The notes beneath the pieces were generated by a model. It had not been told where the DNA came from and searched no databases. It saw nothing but the letters and a program-made list of their open reading frames with translations. From JBGTFE01 sp041747435 (GTDB taxonomy: Bacteria > Acidobacteriota > Blastocatellia > Pyrinomonadales > Pyrinomonadaceae), in NCBI GenBank assembly GCA_041747435.1, contig JBGTFE010000117.1, forward strand, positions 71,160-135,159: a stretch of DNA of 64,000 nucleotides. Direction: 5' to 3'. Position numbers and translations under genes: made by a program. How positions within the stretch are numbered: position 1 is the stretch's first letter; the number at the start of each line of letters is the position of its first letter. Below are positions 42,787 through 51,482 of this stretch, in pieces.

Positions 42787-44135
42787 AAGCGTTTCATCTT
42801 TTGTACATATTCCGGCATCTTAGCTTTCAATTCTTTTTCGTCAACCATTTTCGGCTCGCCGTCGCGGTAAATTTCGCGACCGGCAACCATTGTCATTCGA
42901 ATGTCGCGAGCGTTTGAAGCAAAAAGCAAGGCAGAATAAACGTCGTGAACCGGCATCTGCGCTACGTTTTCGAGTGAAACGGCAATGATGTCAGCTTGTT
43001 TTCCTGCCTCAAGTGTTCCGATCTCGGTTTCGAGTCCGAGCGCTTTTGCACCGCCAAGCGTTGCCGTTCGAAGCATTTCTTCCGCGCTCAAAAATCTTGA
43101 TTTGTCGTCACGCGTTCGTGCTATCAAAGTCGCAAAACGCGCTTCTTCCAGAATGTCGCACGTATTGTTCGAAGCGACCGAATCGCTGCCAAAACCGACT
43201 CCGATCTTTTTATTCAAAAATCTTTCGAGCGGCGCGACGCCGTGTCCGAATTTGGCGTTCGATTTTGGGCAATGCGCGATGCGCGTTCCGCTTTCGGCGA
43301 TCAATTCAATGTCGTGTTCTGAAACTTTCACGCAGTGCGCGAGCAGCGGCTTGGCGCGCAAAACGCCATTTTTTGCAAGATATTCGATCGAAGAACAATG
43401 CGGCGCGCTCCATTCGAAACCGAATTTTTTATAAAGCTCGGCAAACAAACCTTCACCCGTTTTCATAAAAATTTCTTCGTCGCGCGATTCGGCGGCGTGA
43501 ATTGTGATCTTTATGTTTTCGTCATGCGCGAAATTTGCGATCTTTTCAAAAAGCGCGCGGCTGACCGTGTAAGGCGCATGCGGAGAAAGTCCGATCTTGA
43601 CGAGTTCGGTCTCATCGCCGCGCAGTTCGGCGAACTTTTCGTGAAGTTTTGTGAAATCTTCAGTCGCCGTTTTATCATCCGGCGAAAATTCGGTCTCCTG
43701 AAATAATATGCCGCGCAAGCCGTTCGTTTTCAACGCTTCGAGTCCGGCACGTCCGAAACGCCCAATATCGCCAAAGCATGTGACGCCGGCGCGGACGCCT
43801 TCGAGAGCGCCGAACGTGGCGGCGATCTTTACATCTTCGTCGGACAATTTCTCGGCGCGAATTTTTGTGAGCGTTATCAGCCACGCGTAGAAATCGTCGT
43901 CAAATCGATCTAAAAACCCGCGCATCGCCGTTATCTCGAGATGCGAATGCGCGTTGACAAAACCGGGCAAAATTGCGGCTTCGCCAAAGTTTTCGTGCTC
44001 TGCACTTGGAAATTTTTCGACAATCTCCTCGTATTTACCGACCGCGACAATTCTTTTGTTTTCTATCGCGACCGCGCCATTTTCGATCGGTTCGGCGGAA
44101 ATCGGTAAAACATATTTTGCGGAAAGAATTTTCAT
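42780..44135 (-). CDS. Amidohydrolase, S-adenosylhomocysteine/5-methylthioadenosine deaminase-like
   Basis: This 451-residue zinc or iron hydrolase has the TrzN/SsnA/MtaD layout. Metal ligands are visible in GFVNAHSHLEITAM (HxH), KIGLSPHAPYTVS, ITIHAAESRDEEIFM and VGFGSDSVASNNTCDILEE. The HCPKSNAKFGHGVAPL block is typical of the deaminase branch. It probably deaminates adenosine-type compounds (MTA, SAH) or a related purine. Its start is at 44135, facing a MITE-like inverted repeat upstream. It stands alone on this strand. Similar N-substituted amidohydrolases cannot be told apart without alignment. Confidence 0.85.
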   Translation of the reverse strand: MKILSAKYVLPISAEPIENGAVAIENKRIVAVGKYEEIVEKFPSAEHENFGEAAILPGFVNAHSHLEITAMRGFLDRFDDDFYAWLITLTKIRAEKLSDEDVKIAATFGALEGVRAGVTCFGDIGRFGRAGLEALKTNGLRGILFQETEFSPDDKTATEDFTKLHEKFAELRGDETELVKIGLSPHAPYTVSRALFEKIANFAHDENIKITIHAAESRDEEIFMKTGEGLFAELYKKFGFEWSAPHCSSIEYLAKNGVLRAKPLLAHCVKVSEHDIELIAESGTRIAHCPKSNAKFGHGVAPLERFLNKKIGVGFGSDSVASNNTCDILEEARFATLIARTRDDKSRFLSAEEMLRTATLGGAKALGLETEIGTLEAGKQADIIAVSLENVAQMPVHDVYSALLFASNARDIRMTMVAGREIYRDGEPKMVDEKELKAKMPEYVQKMKRLR

Positions 44136-44177
44136 AAAAGAGAAAACTCATTCAAGCCGCAGAGCGGCGAGAAGAAA

Positions 44178-44303
44178 GTAGCCCGACGTGAAACGTCTGG
44201 TGGGTCGAAAGAGCAAGATTTCGGCGCTGAAGGTGCGGAAGGATAAAGGTTCGCGGCGCATTATTTTCTGCTAAAACATTCCAGACGTTTCACGCCTGGC
44301 TAC
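44178..44303. repeat. Inverted repeat with GTGAAACGTCTGG arms
   Basis: GTAGCC, four variable bases, GTGAAACGTCTGG (44178-44200) is the inverse of CCAGACGTTTCAC, four bases, GGCTAC (44281-44303). The 80 bp between have no coding signal. This MITE-like unit separates the amidohydrolase from the transglycosylase gene. Confidence 0.85.
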
Positions 44304-44336
44304 CTTCGCGCGGCGCCTTTCGGCGCATTTTCCATT

Positions 44337-44900
44337 TTAGTTAGCTCGATATCTTCCCAAAATCGACGAAACGTAAGCTTTTGTCGACGCGATGTTGATA
44401 TTTTCGATAAAATCTTTTTCGCTCAATTGAGCGGTTTGCGATCGGTTCCATTCGACGACTCGGCTTGCCCCGGCGTTATAAGCGGCAAGAGTCATCGCCG
44501 TTTCGGCTGGAAATCCACGGTAATTTTCGCGCAGTTTTTCGAGATACCAGCAGCCGACCTGTATATTCCGTTCCGGGTCGCGAAGAAATTCGATCACATT
44601 TTCCGCGGTTTGTTTTTCAAATTCGCGAAAACCGGTTTCCTTTGCCCATTCGCGGGCAACGGTCGGCGTTACCTGCATCAAACCGACCTCGTCTGCGCCG
44701 CCTATTTTCCACGCGCGAAAATAAGTTTCTTCATAAATAATATTCCAAACCAATCTTTCATCGAGGCGATAAACCTGCGCATGCCGCGCAATCAGCTCGT
44801 CGTATCGGTGAATCCAATATTGATTAAAAAAATAAGCCGCGGCGAGCGACAAAAGGACAATGATTGTCGCTGACGCAAGCAAAGCGCGACGCACGTGCAT
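44337..44900 (-). CDS. Small lytic transglycosylase (SLT domain)
   Basis: This protein of about 187 residues starts at the ATG at 44900, which lies one base after the stop of the upstream small gene. One membrane or signal helix (LLASATIIVLLSLAAAYFFN) anchors it, and the SLT domain follows: WNIIYEETYFRAWKIGGADE (catalytic glutamate in the EET segment), VGLMQVTPTVAREWA and MTLAAYNAGASRVVEW. It cleaves peptidoglycan glycan strands. The pairing with the upstream small gene is close enough for translational coupling. Confidence 0.88.
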   Translation of the reverse strand: MHVRRALLASATIIVLLSLAAAYFFNQYWIHRYDELIARHAQVYRLDERLVWNIIYEETYFRAWKIGGADEVGLMQVTPTVAREWAKETGFREFEKQTAENVIEFLRDPERNIQVGCWYLEKLRENYRGFPAETAMTLAAYNAGASRVVEWNRSQTAQLSEKDFIENINIASTKAYVSSILGRYRAN

Positions 44901-44901
44901 T

Positions 44902-45105
44902 TTAGGCTTTGGATTTTCGATCTCGGATTTCTCTATTTTCTTTTTCTTCCAGATTTCCGTTGAGCCCGATAAGCTCACCGTCGTCGCCCGAAAAACTTCC
45001 GGAGCGAATCATTTCGGCAAACAGATCGACGTCATAATCGGCGCCGCGCGACATTTGCCGGCGAATCTCCAACAGAACTTCAAGAAATTTTGGGCGGCGA
45101 TACAT
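44902..45105 (-). CDS. Small conserved-looking protein of unknown function
   Basis: This 67-residue soluble protein begins MYRRPKFLEVLLEIRRQMSR. It has a helical first half, then ADYDVDLFAEMIRSGSFSGD and a charged tail (GNLEEKENREIRDRKSKA). The frame continues upstream to 45150 but that part is repeat-derived, so I chose the ATG at 45105. It precedes the transglycosylase gene with a one-base gap. The ordered N-terminal half and its tight spacing argue for a real gene. Its job is unknown; regulation of the neighbouring enzyme is possible. Confidence 0.55.
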   Translation of the reverse strand: MYRRPKFLEVLLEIRRQMSRGADYDVDLFAEMIRSGSFSGDDGELIGLNGNLEEKENREIRDRKSKA

Positions 45106-45117
45106 TGTCAAGTTAAT

Positions 45118-45143
45118 TGTGAATCGTGAATCGTAAATCGTCA
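45118..45143. repeat. ATCGTGAATCGTAAATCG short repeat
   Basis: GTGAATCGTGAATCGTAAAT lies between the PIN-domain gene and the small gene. It is the same repeat family as at 12.26, 13.63 and 13.76 kb. Confidence 0.75.
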
Positions 45144-45151
45144 ATTGCAAG

Positions 45152-45613
45152 TTATACGGTGTGAACGAGAAATTCGGGTGTTACGATCACCGGCGAGAAA
45201 AATCCGGCGGCGGCATTAAAGAGACGTATTCGCGCCTGCTTGCGGACGTTAGCCAGGTGCCCGAAATTCCATGTGACGAGGTAATCGATCTTATGAAACG
45301 AAGCGAGAGCGACGTGAAGCGCATCCGCAATAAATTTTCGATGAAAGATCCCGCGCGAAATATAACCTTCGGCTAAAATCGCGGCTTCTTCCGGAAGTTC
45401 GAGCTCTCTTAAGGGCTTTATAAGTTTTAAATATCCTGTGCGATGCGGTTCCGGAATTTGCTCCAGCTCGCGGCGGACAAGAATCGAGCTAAACGCCTGA
45501 TATTCCGAAAGTTCATGTTCCCACCAGCGAATCGTCATATCGCGCCGAAAAGGCTCGCCGTTGTCAAGATACGCGCCGACGACCGATGTTTCGAGATATA
45601 AACTTTGTTTCAT
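45152..45613 (-). CDS. PIN-domain protein (VapC-like), without visible antitoxin
   Basis: This 153-residue protein starts MKQSLYLETSVVGAYLDNGE, the first acidic patch of a PIN nuclease with an ET in place of the usual D-T/S. ADALHVALASFHKIDYLVTW and NFGHLAN supply the later acidic and asparagine residues. PIN proteins of this type cut RNA as VapC toxins. No antitoxin-sized gene lies next to it: upstream is 63 bp of AT-rich DNA and then the aspartyl-protease gene, and downstream is a repeat. It may be an orphan or a non-toxic PIN protein. Confidence 0.78.
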   Translation of the reverse strand: MKQSLYLETSVVGAYLDNGEPFRRDMTIRWWEHELSEYQAFSSILVRRELEQIPEPHRTGYLKLIKPLRELELPEEAAILAEGYISRGIFHRKFIADALHVALASFHKIDYLVTWNFGHLANVRKQARIRLFNAAAGFFSPVIVTPEFLVHTV

Positions 45614-45676
45614 AACTTATAGTTTAAGGTTCATAATTCAAAGTTCAAAGCCCGGCGCTGATTTTCCGTTTTGAAT

Positions 45677-47257
45677 TCACTCGTTTAGCGGAACGAAAAT
45701 GACTTTGGAATTTTTAAAATCGAAGGTCATACGATAATTTTTCAGGAAATTTCCTCCGAGAATTCCAGACTGCGCAAAACCCGAAGCCTCGTTGATCATA
45801 TCTAGATCCAGAACGATGGCTCTGATCCGGTCGCGCGTATTGTTGCCGAATGTGACGCGCGGAAGTAGAAACATAGGAACATTAACCGTCTCTCCGGCGG
45901 AACCGATAACTCGAATTCTTTCATCGATCGCAAAGTTGCGCAACTCTCTCGATTGCGCCAGATCATCGGAAATTACAGAGAGGCTGGCGCCCGTGTCGAC
46001 GATAAAATTCAATGAATTTTCAATGCCTTCGATCTGAACTTCGCCGCTCAGAAATCCGCCCGAAGTAAGGCGAAGCGGCAGTGCTATCCCGCCCTGCTCC
46101 TCGAATTTTTCCCCAGTTCCATCTTTTTTTCTGAGGGTGAAACTTTTATTTCCGTAATCGATCGTTGTCAAAAATTTTGAGACCAACGATAATCCGATAT
46201 AGCCGTCTATTTCTTCGTTAGCGGAGTGAAACTCGCGAATATAAACCGGGACATTTCGAAGCTCTACGTCTCCGATTCCGACGCGATTCAAAAAACCATA
46301 AACGATCTTAAATTTCCCGTCTCCGCCGAAACCTCTAGCATAACCACCGCGGGCGACAGAACCGATCTTTAGCCTTTTCGCCGTTTTTGTCGAGACCACG
46401 GAAATTCCCGAACCCGTATCCAGAACAAAATTAAAAATTTCATCGGATTTATTTATTCGCAGCTGCACAACCGGGCGATCCTGCAAGAGTGTGAATCTAA
46501 CGGTCGTTTGCGGCGTTCCGGCAATGGTGTAAAGCGAGGCTTTTCCGGCTAAGAATTCAAGGAAATCGATCAATCCTTTGATGCGCTCACGGCGGTCGAC
46601 ATCTTTTTTCGACGAAAAGTGTAAAAACTGACGATAGGCGTCAGCGGCTTCCGCATATCTCTCATCGCGTGCCGCAACCTGCGCGTAAGCAAAAATATAA
46701 TTCGGTTCACGGTAATCAAGATTTAGGGCTTGACTCAAGCTGGAAAGGCTGTCGACGATCCGGTTTTCATAAAAATCCAGCAGTCCGAGTCCAAACCACC
46801 CAAGAGATTCTCGTTTATCTAAATTAAGCGCCGTCAGCAGCGCGATTTCCGCTTCTTTGAAGCTGCCGGTCTCGAGCATTATCATTCCCAACAGCGCAAA
46901 AGCATAGGAGTTTTTCGGCTCGGCTTTCGCCACGTCAAAGGATAAATTGTAAGCTTCCAGAAGCCGCTTTTGTTTGAACAGGACGAACGCAAGTTTGGTT
47001 CTGACTTTTGAAACATGCGGGTTTTCCTCAAGAACGCGCCGCAGAATGCTTTCCGCTTCAATGAGATTACCGTCTCTGACAAGTCTCTCCACTTTTTTGA
47101 TCTGATTCTTTACCGTTTCGTCATCGATTTGCTGAATATCTACCGCATGCGAGAAAAGTGAGAAATTAAGGATCAAAAAACAGATCGGGATCAGTTTTAT
47201 GTAGGAATAGGCATTAAAAAATCCAAATGCACTATTCCCAAAATCAGTAATTCTCAT
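45677..47257 (-). CDS. TPR protein with two retropepsin-like aspartyl protease domains
   Basis: This protein of about 526 residues starts at the ATG at 47257; an upstream TTG at 47278 is also in frame. A signal helix (IPICFLILNFSLFSHAV) is followed by about five TPRs (residues 40-250). Two aspartyl protease-like domains follow, each with the DTG signature: FVLDTGSGISVVS and FIVDTGASLSVIS. Each retropepsin normally supplies one aspartate to a dimer, so the two here could form a single internal active site. GGYARGFGGDGKFKIVYG and GILGGNFLKNYRMTFDF are further family blocks. It acts outside the cytoplasm. Substrate unknown. Confidence 0.85.
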   Translation of the reverse strand: MRITDFGNSAFGFFNAYSYIKLIPICFLILNFSLFSHAVDIQQIDDETVKNQIKKVERLVRDGNLIEAESILRRVLEENPHVSKVRTKLAFVLFKQKRLLEAYNLSFDVAKAEPKNSYAFALLGMIMLETGSFKEAEIALLTALNLDKRESLGWFGLGLLDFYENRIVDSLSSLSQALNLDYREPNYIFAYAQVAARDERYAEAADAYRQFLHFSSKKDVDRRERIKGLIDFLEFLAGKASLYTIAGTPQTTVRFTLLQDRPVVQLRINKSDEIFNFVLDTGSGISVVSTKTAKRLKIGSVARGGYARGFGGDGKFKIVYGFLNRVGIGDVELRNVPVYIREFHSANEEIDGYIGLSLVSKFLTTIDYGNKSFTLRKKDGTGEKFEEQGGIALPLRLTSGGFLSGEVQIEGIENSLNFIVDTGASLSVISDDLAQSRELRNFAIDERIRVIGSAGETVNVPMFLLPRVTFGNNTRDRIRAIVLDLDMINEASGFAQSGILGGNFLKNYRMTFDFKNSKVIFVPLNE

Positions 47258-47283
47258 ATAAACACCGCTGCTAGACAAAAATT

Positions 47284-47946
47284 TTACTTCAAAATTTCAC
47301 CGGTTTTAAGCGACCACAAAACCAAGTCCAACTCGTCAGAATCAATTTTGAGACGCTTTGACAAATTTTTTAACTTTTGTTCAACCATTAGATACTTCAA
47401 CCGTGTGTTTGGTGGCTTTGGGTCGTCGATTATTTTAAGCTCTGCCAGGCTCTTCAGAATATGTTTGTCCAAAATGGCGTAGCCCTTAAATCCCGTGTTG
47501 CGCAAAAAATGACTCGCTTCTTTGTAACCCAATCCTTTTATTCGCTTTTCGGTCACCAGCCAGTCGCGGCGCTCGAAGTGATCTTCAAAGCCTGCAAGTT
47601 TACTACGCAGTTTTAAGCCGCAGTGTTCTTGCAGAAACTCTCGCGACGCGACCACGTATCGCGCACGCTCGTTCGGATAGCGATGCCGCCCGCGCAAGGT
47701 TGCAGCCAATTCCGCTTGAGTTCCGGTAAGCAACAGCGGTTTGACGGCTTCGAGCGATCGAAGCGCCATTCGCGCTGAGCAGCCGCCAGTAAAGAAACAA
47801 AACACCATCTCTTCCCAGATCTGCTCATCGGTTCCGACTTTAAGAACGGCTTCGAACTCCGCTAGTCTTTCTCTAATTTCCGCACCGCGCTCGGCATGAG
47901 TTCTTTTTATTTTTTCGATGGTTACGGGCTGTGGTTGTCTTTTCAC
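47284..47946 (-). CDS. ogg: Ogg2-type N-glycosylase/DNA lyase (8-oxoguanine repair)
   Basis: This 220-residue helix-hairpin-helix DNA glycosylase resembles the archaeal Ogg2 group. The catalytic lysine K142 is in KGLGYKEASHFLRNTGF, and the aspartate D160 in AILDKHIL completes the active site. Such enzymes remove 8-oxoguanine from DNA and nick the abasic site. GTG at 47946 is the start. MutM is the usual bacterial enzyme for this job, and Ogg2 is much less common in bacteria. A short 5-bp gap separates it from the TPR/protease gene, so they may share a transcript. Confidence 0.85.
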   Translation of the reverse strand: MKRQPQPVTIEKIKRTHAERGAEIRERLAEFEAVLKVGTDEQIWEEMVFCFFTGGCSARMALRSLEAVKPLLLTGTQAELAATLRGRHRYPNERARYVVASREFLQEHCGLKLRSKLAGFEDHFERRDWLVTEKRIKGLGYKEASHFLRNTGFKGYAILDKHILKSLAELKIIDDPKPPNTRLKYLMVEQKLKNLSKRLKIDSDELDLVLWSLKTGEILK

Positions 47947-48230
47947 AAGGCGAATGATCGTGTTTGAATTTTATGAATTATTCGGCGTTATTACAAGATT
48001 TTTTTATTTTTTTTCACAAAATCCTTTCCTTTTGGTGATTTTTGATGTATAAGGAAATAGAATCACTTCCATAAGTAATTGAAATGCCTGCATCTAAATC
48101 AGAACAAGATTCATCAAAAACCTGTCCCGGCTTCGAAAGTTTTTTCGATAGGACGAACGCTGTGGTACAATCGCTCGAGCCTTCCGTTTTTCACCGACGG
48201 GAAGCCTGCCGCAACACCAAGCAAGAAAAT

Positions 48231-49622
48231 ATGTATAGATTTATTATGAACAGAGCTTTGGGGCTATTTGCCGTTTTCGCGATTTCAGTTTTTTCGCTAT
48301 CGAGCGCTTTCGGACAAGCAAAGCCGCTACTTCAGGACATCCCGATCGTCCAGCAGAACGAAAACAACAAGCCTACACCGACGGCAACGCCTCTGATCAC
48401 GAAAACCGGGAATTCCGCGCCGGTTTCGCGACGAACTTCGATCCCGGCTTTGATGAGCGTCGATATTCCGGGCTATTCGGGGATCTTAGTTGAAAGCGCC
48501 GAAGGAAATATAGTCCTTGAAACCAATTCCGAATTGCTGTTTAATCCGGCTTCAAACGTAAAGATCGCAACGGCATACGCCGTTTTGAAAACTTTCGGAC
48601 CGGATTATCGCTTTCCGACGAGCGTTTGGACGGACGGGCAGATCGACCGAGCCACCGGAACTCTTTACGGGAATCTTTACGTTTCGGGGCGCGATCCGGT
48701 ATTTAATCTTGAGCACGGCGTAGCATTCGCCTACGAGCTAAACAAACTTGGAATCATAAATATTACGGGTGATTTGATCGTTACGGACAATTTTATGATG
48801 AACTATAGCAGCTCATCTCAACGCGGCGCTGCTTTGCTGCAAATGTCTATGGATTCTTCGAAACGCACGGCGGCGATCGTGCGCGCGTGGCAGAATTTTC
48901 TTGGCAGTTCGGGAAAATTTAGCCAGATTAGGGCGATTCCCAGCGTTTCACATTCGGGCGGCATTTATGTTCAATCGATCCCGACCAACGCCAAACTTCT
49001 CTTTTCTCATGAATCAGCGCCGATGCGCGATATAATGAAGGCGGTGCTTTGTTTTTCCAACAATTATTTGTCCGATCGGCTCGGCGATATGCTTGGCGGC
49101 GCTTATGCCGTCGCGCGTTTTGTTCAGTTGAACGCCGGAATTTCGCCGTCCGAATTCTATCTGGCTACATCGAGCGGTCTCGGCACCAATCGCGTTACCC
49201 CGCGAGCGATGATGAAGGTTTTGCGGACTTTGCAAAAGGATTTGGCGCGATACAAAATGACTTTCGCCGATATTATGCCCGTAGCCGGAATGGATAAAGG
49301 CACGCTTGAAGGACGATTCGGCGATGGTTTCGAGCGCGGCAGCGTGGTCGGCAAAACTGGGACGCTGGGCAATACGGACGGCGGCGCGAGTGCGCTTGCG
49401 GGCGAAATGAACACGCGTAACGGAAAGGTGCTCTTTGTTATTTTTAATCAGAGAGGCAGCGTTGCGCGATTCCGCAGCTTTCAGAACTCGCTCGTATCCT
49501 TGATGCTTAGCGAACTCGGCGGCGCAATACCGATAAATTACAACGCGGTATCGCTGGACGCAAGACTTGCCAACACGCGGATTTCTTATCCGGACACTCG
49601 TCCGCGCAAGAACGACGAATAA
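48231..49622 (+). CDS. dacB: D-alanyl-D-alanine carboxypeptidase/endopeptidase (PBP4, S13 family)
   Basis: This exported penicillin-binding protein has about 463 residues. I chose the ATG at 48231, or 48246 five codons later, because it puts a signal peptide (NRALGLFAVFAISVFSLSSA) at the start; the frame is open from 48084. The three active-site motifs are present: SxxK in NPASNVKIATAY, SxN in CFSNNYLSD and KTG in VVGKTGTLG. It trims or cuts peptidoglycan peptides in the periplasm. A terminator follows. Confidence 0.9.
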   Translation: MYRFIMNRALGLFAVFAISVFSLSSAFGQAKPLLQDIPIVQQNENNKPTPTATPLITKTGNSAPVSRRTSIPALMSVDIPGYSGILVESAEGNIVLETNSELLFNPASNVKIATAYAVLKTFGPDYRFPTSVWTDGQIDRATGTLYGNLYVSGRDPVFNLEHGVAFAYELNKLGIINITGDLIVTDNFMMNYSSSSQRGAALLQMSMDSSKRTAAIVRAWQNFLGSSGKFSQIRAIPSVSHSGGIYVQSIPTNAKLLFSHESAPMRDIMKAVLCFSNNYLSDRLGDMLGGAYAVARFVQLNAGISPSEFYLATSSGLGTNRVTPRAMMKVLRTLQKDLARYKMTFADIMPVAGMDKGTLEGRFGDGFERGSVVGKTGTLGNTDGGASALAGEMNTRNGKVLFVIFNQRGSVARFRSFQNSLVSLMLSELGGAIPINYNAVSLDARLANTRISYPDTRPRKNDE

Positions 49623-49647
49623 AGATAAACGAATTTCGGATATTACG

Positions 49648-49680
49648 AGGAAGTGGAATTTTTTCGGCTTCCTTTTTTTT
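49648..49680 (+). terminator. Rho-independent terminator after dacB
   Basis: AGGAAG (49648-49653) pairs with CTTCCT (49668-49673), followed by a run of T to 49680. The stem is short and the loop long. Confidence 0.65.
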
Positions 49681-49733
49681 GCTTTGCTTTTTCGCTCAAA
49701 AGCATTAGATAATTTCACGTTTGCTAAAACAAA

Positions 49734-51482
49734 ATGAGCGAAAACGAAAAAACCGAAGCCGCGGGGAAAACATCCGAAAGATCATCCGATCCGGCAAAAC
49801 CCGAACATAGAAGCGTCGCGAAATCAGCCGGCATAGTTTCGGTAGCTGTGATGTTTTCGCGTGTTCTCGGCTTGGTGCGCGAAATGATTTTTGCGCGATT
49901 TTTTGGTGCCGGTTTTCTCTATGACGCATATCTCGTCGGCTTTCGTATTCCGAATCTCCTTCGCGATCTTTTTGCCGAAGGTGCGCTTTCGGCGGCTTTC
50001 GTTAAAGTCTTTACCGATTACCAGCTCAAAAACAGCGAGAAAGAAGCATGGCGTTTGGCAAGCCTTATTTTCAATGCTTTGGCGGTCGTTCTCAGCGTCG
50101 TTTGTCTTCTTGGAATTTTTCTTTCGCCGTATATCGTCGGCGTGATCACATACAATTACACGGGCGATCCGAATTATTATTATCCGGCGGAAAAAGCCGC
50201 GCTCGCGACGCTTTTGATGCAGATAATGTTCCCGTTCATTTTGCTCGTCGCGCTCGCCGCGCTCGCAATGGGCGTTTTGAACACAAAAGGGCGTTTCGGA
50301 ATTCCGGCTTCGGCTTCGACGGCTTTTAATATTTTCTCGATTCTCTTCGGTCTCGGTTTCGCATTTTGGCTAAGCGGCGGCGATTGGGAAATGTCGAACG
50401 ACAAATATCTGATCCCAAGCGCGGCGGCGCAATGGGCGATAACCGGAATGGCGATCGGAACGTTGATCGGCGGCGCAGCACAGTTTTTGATTCAGGTTCC
50501 ATCGCTTTTTAAGGTCGGATTTCGCTTTTCTGCGGTTTTAAGCTTTACCGATTCCGGCGTGCGTCGCGTGATGCGGCTAATGGCGCCGGCGATCATCGGC
50601 ACATCGGCGATTCAGGTAAAAGTTCTGGTCGATACGATCGTTGTTTCCGGTATCGAAGGCGGCGTTTCGTGGCTTTCGTACGCGTTCCGATTGATGCAAT
50701 TTCCGATCGGAGTTTTCGGCGTGGCGATCGGAACCGCGGCAATTCCAACTCTTTCGCGTCTCGCTTCGGAAGAAAATTTTGATAAATTTCGCTCCACTTT
50801 GTCGGATGCGATCAAGCTCGTTTTTCTGCTTACAATTCCGTCCGCGTGCGGACTTGTGGTTCTCGGAAAACCTATCATCAGTTTAATATACGAGCGCGGG
50901 CAGTTTGACGCGTTTGACACAAATATGACGGCTTGGGCGCTCGGCGCTTATTCGATCGGCTTGGCGGGTTACGCCGCGATAAAAGTTCTCTCGCCCTCAT
51001 TTTACGCGCTCGACGATGCAAAAACGCCGATGTGTGTCAGCCTCGTTACGATAGTCGTCCACGTTGCGACAAGCTTTGGAATGATGAAGCTTCTCTCAAC
51101 CGTCGGTGTCACGCCCGAGCGCCCGAACGGTTTCGGTCACGTCGGCGTTGCGCTCGCAACTTCCGTCGTTGCGCTAATAAATTTTCTTGCTTTGACTTTG
51201 CTGATGCGAAGACGAATCAAACGCATCAACGGCGGCGAGATTTTCTCAGCTTTGATCAAAATAGTCGCCGCTTCAGCCGCGATGTCGGCTGTCGCTTACG
51301 CCGTTTATTACGTTCTCTCGCGACAATTGGGAACCGAAGGTTTATCCGTAAAATTGATCGAAGCTTTTGTACCGATCGGAATCGGCGGAATTGTGTTTGT
51401 CGCAGCGGCAAAACTTCTAAAAGTTAGCGAGATCGATAAGCTTTACAATGTTTTTGCAAGAAAATTGAGATTGAAAAAATAA
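49734..51482 (+). CDS. murJ: Lipid II flippase MurJ
   Basis: This 582-residue inner-membrane protein of the MVIN/MATE type has about 14 hydrophobic helices. The signature region VMFSRVLGLVREMIFARFFG, then DAYLVGFRIPNLLRDLFAEG and ALSAAFVKVF, is characteristic. It flips the peptidoglycan precursor lipid II to the outer face. The N-terminal 30 residues are polar and longer than in most relatives. It ends head to head with ligA. Confidence 0.95.
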   Translation: MSENEKTEAAGKTSERSSDPAKPEHRSVAKSAGIVSVAVMFSRVLGLVREMIFARFFGAGFLYDAYLVGFRIPNLLRDLFAEGALSAAFVKVFTDYQLKNSEKEAWRLASLIFNALAVVLSVVCLLGIFLSPYIVGVITYNYTGDPNYYYPAEKAALATLLMQIMFPFILLVALAALAMGVLNTKGRFGIPASASTAFNIFSILFGLGFAFWLSGGDWEMSNDKYLIPSAAAQWAITGMAIGTLIGGAAQFLIQVPSLFKVGFRFSAVLSFTDSGVRRVMRLMAPAIIGTSAIQVKVLVDTIVVSGIEGGVSWLSYAFRLMQFPIGVFGVAIGTAAIPTLSRLASEENFDKFRSTLSDAIKLVFLLTIPSACGLVVLGKPIISLIYERGQFDAFDTNMTAWALGAYSIGLAGYAAIKVLSPSFYALDDAKTPMCVSLVTIVVHVATSFGMMKLLSTVGVTPERPNGFGHVGVALATSVVALINFLALTLLMRRRIKRINGGEIFSALIKIVAASAAMSAVAYAVYYVLSRQLGTEGLSVKLIEAFVPIGIGGIVFVAAAKLLKVSEIDKLYNVFARKLRLKK

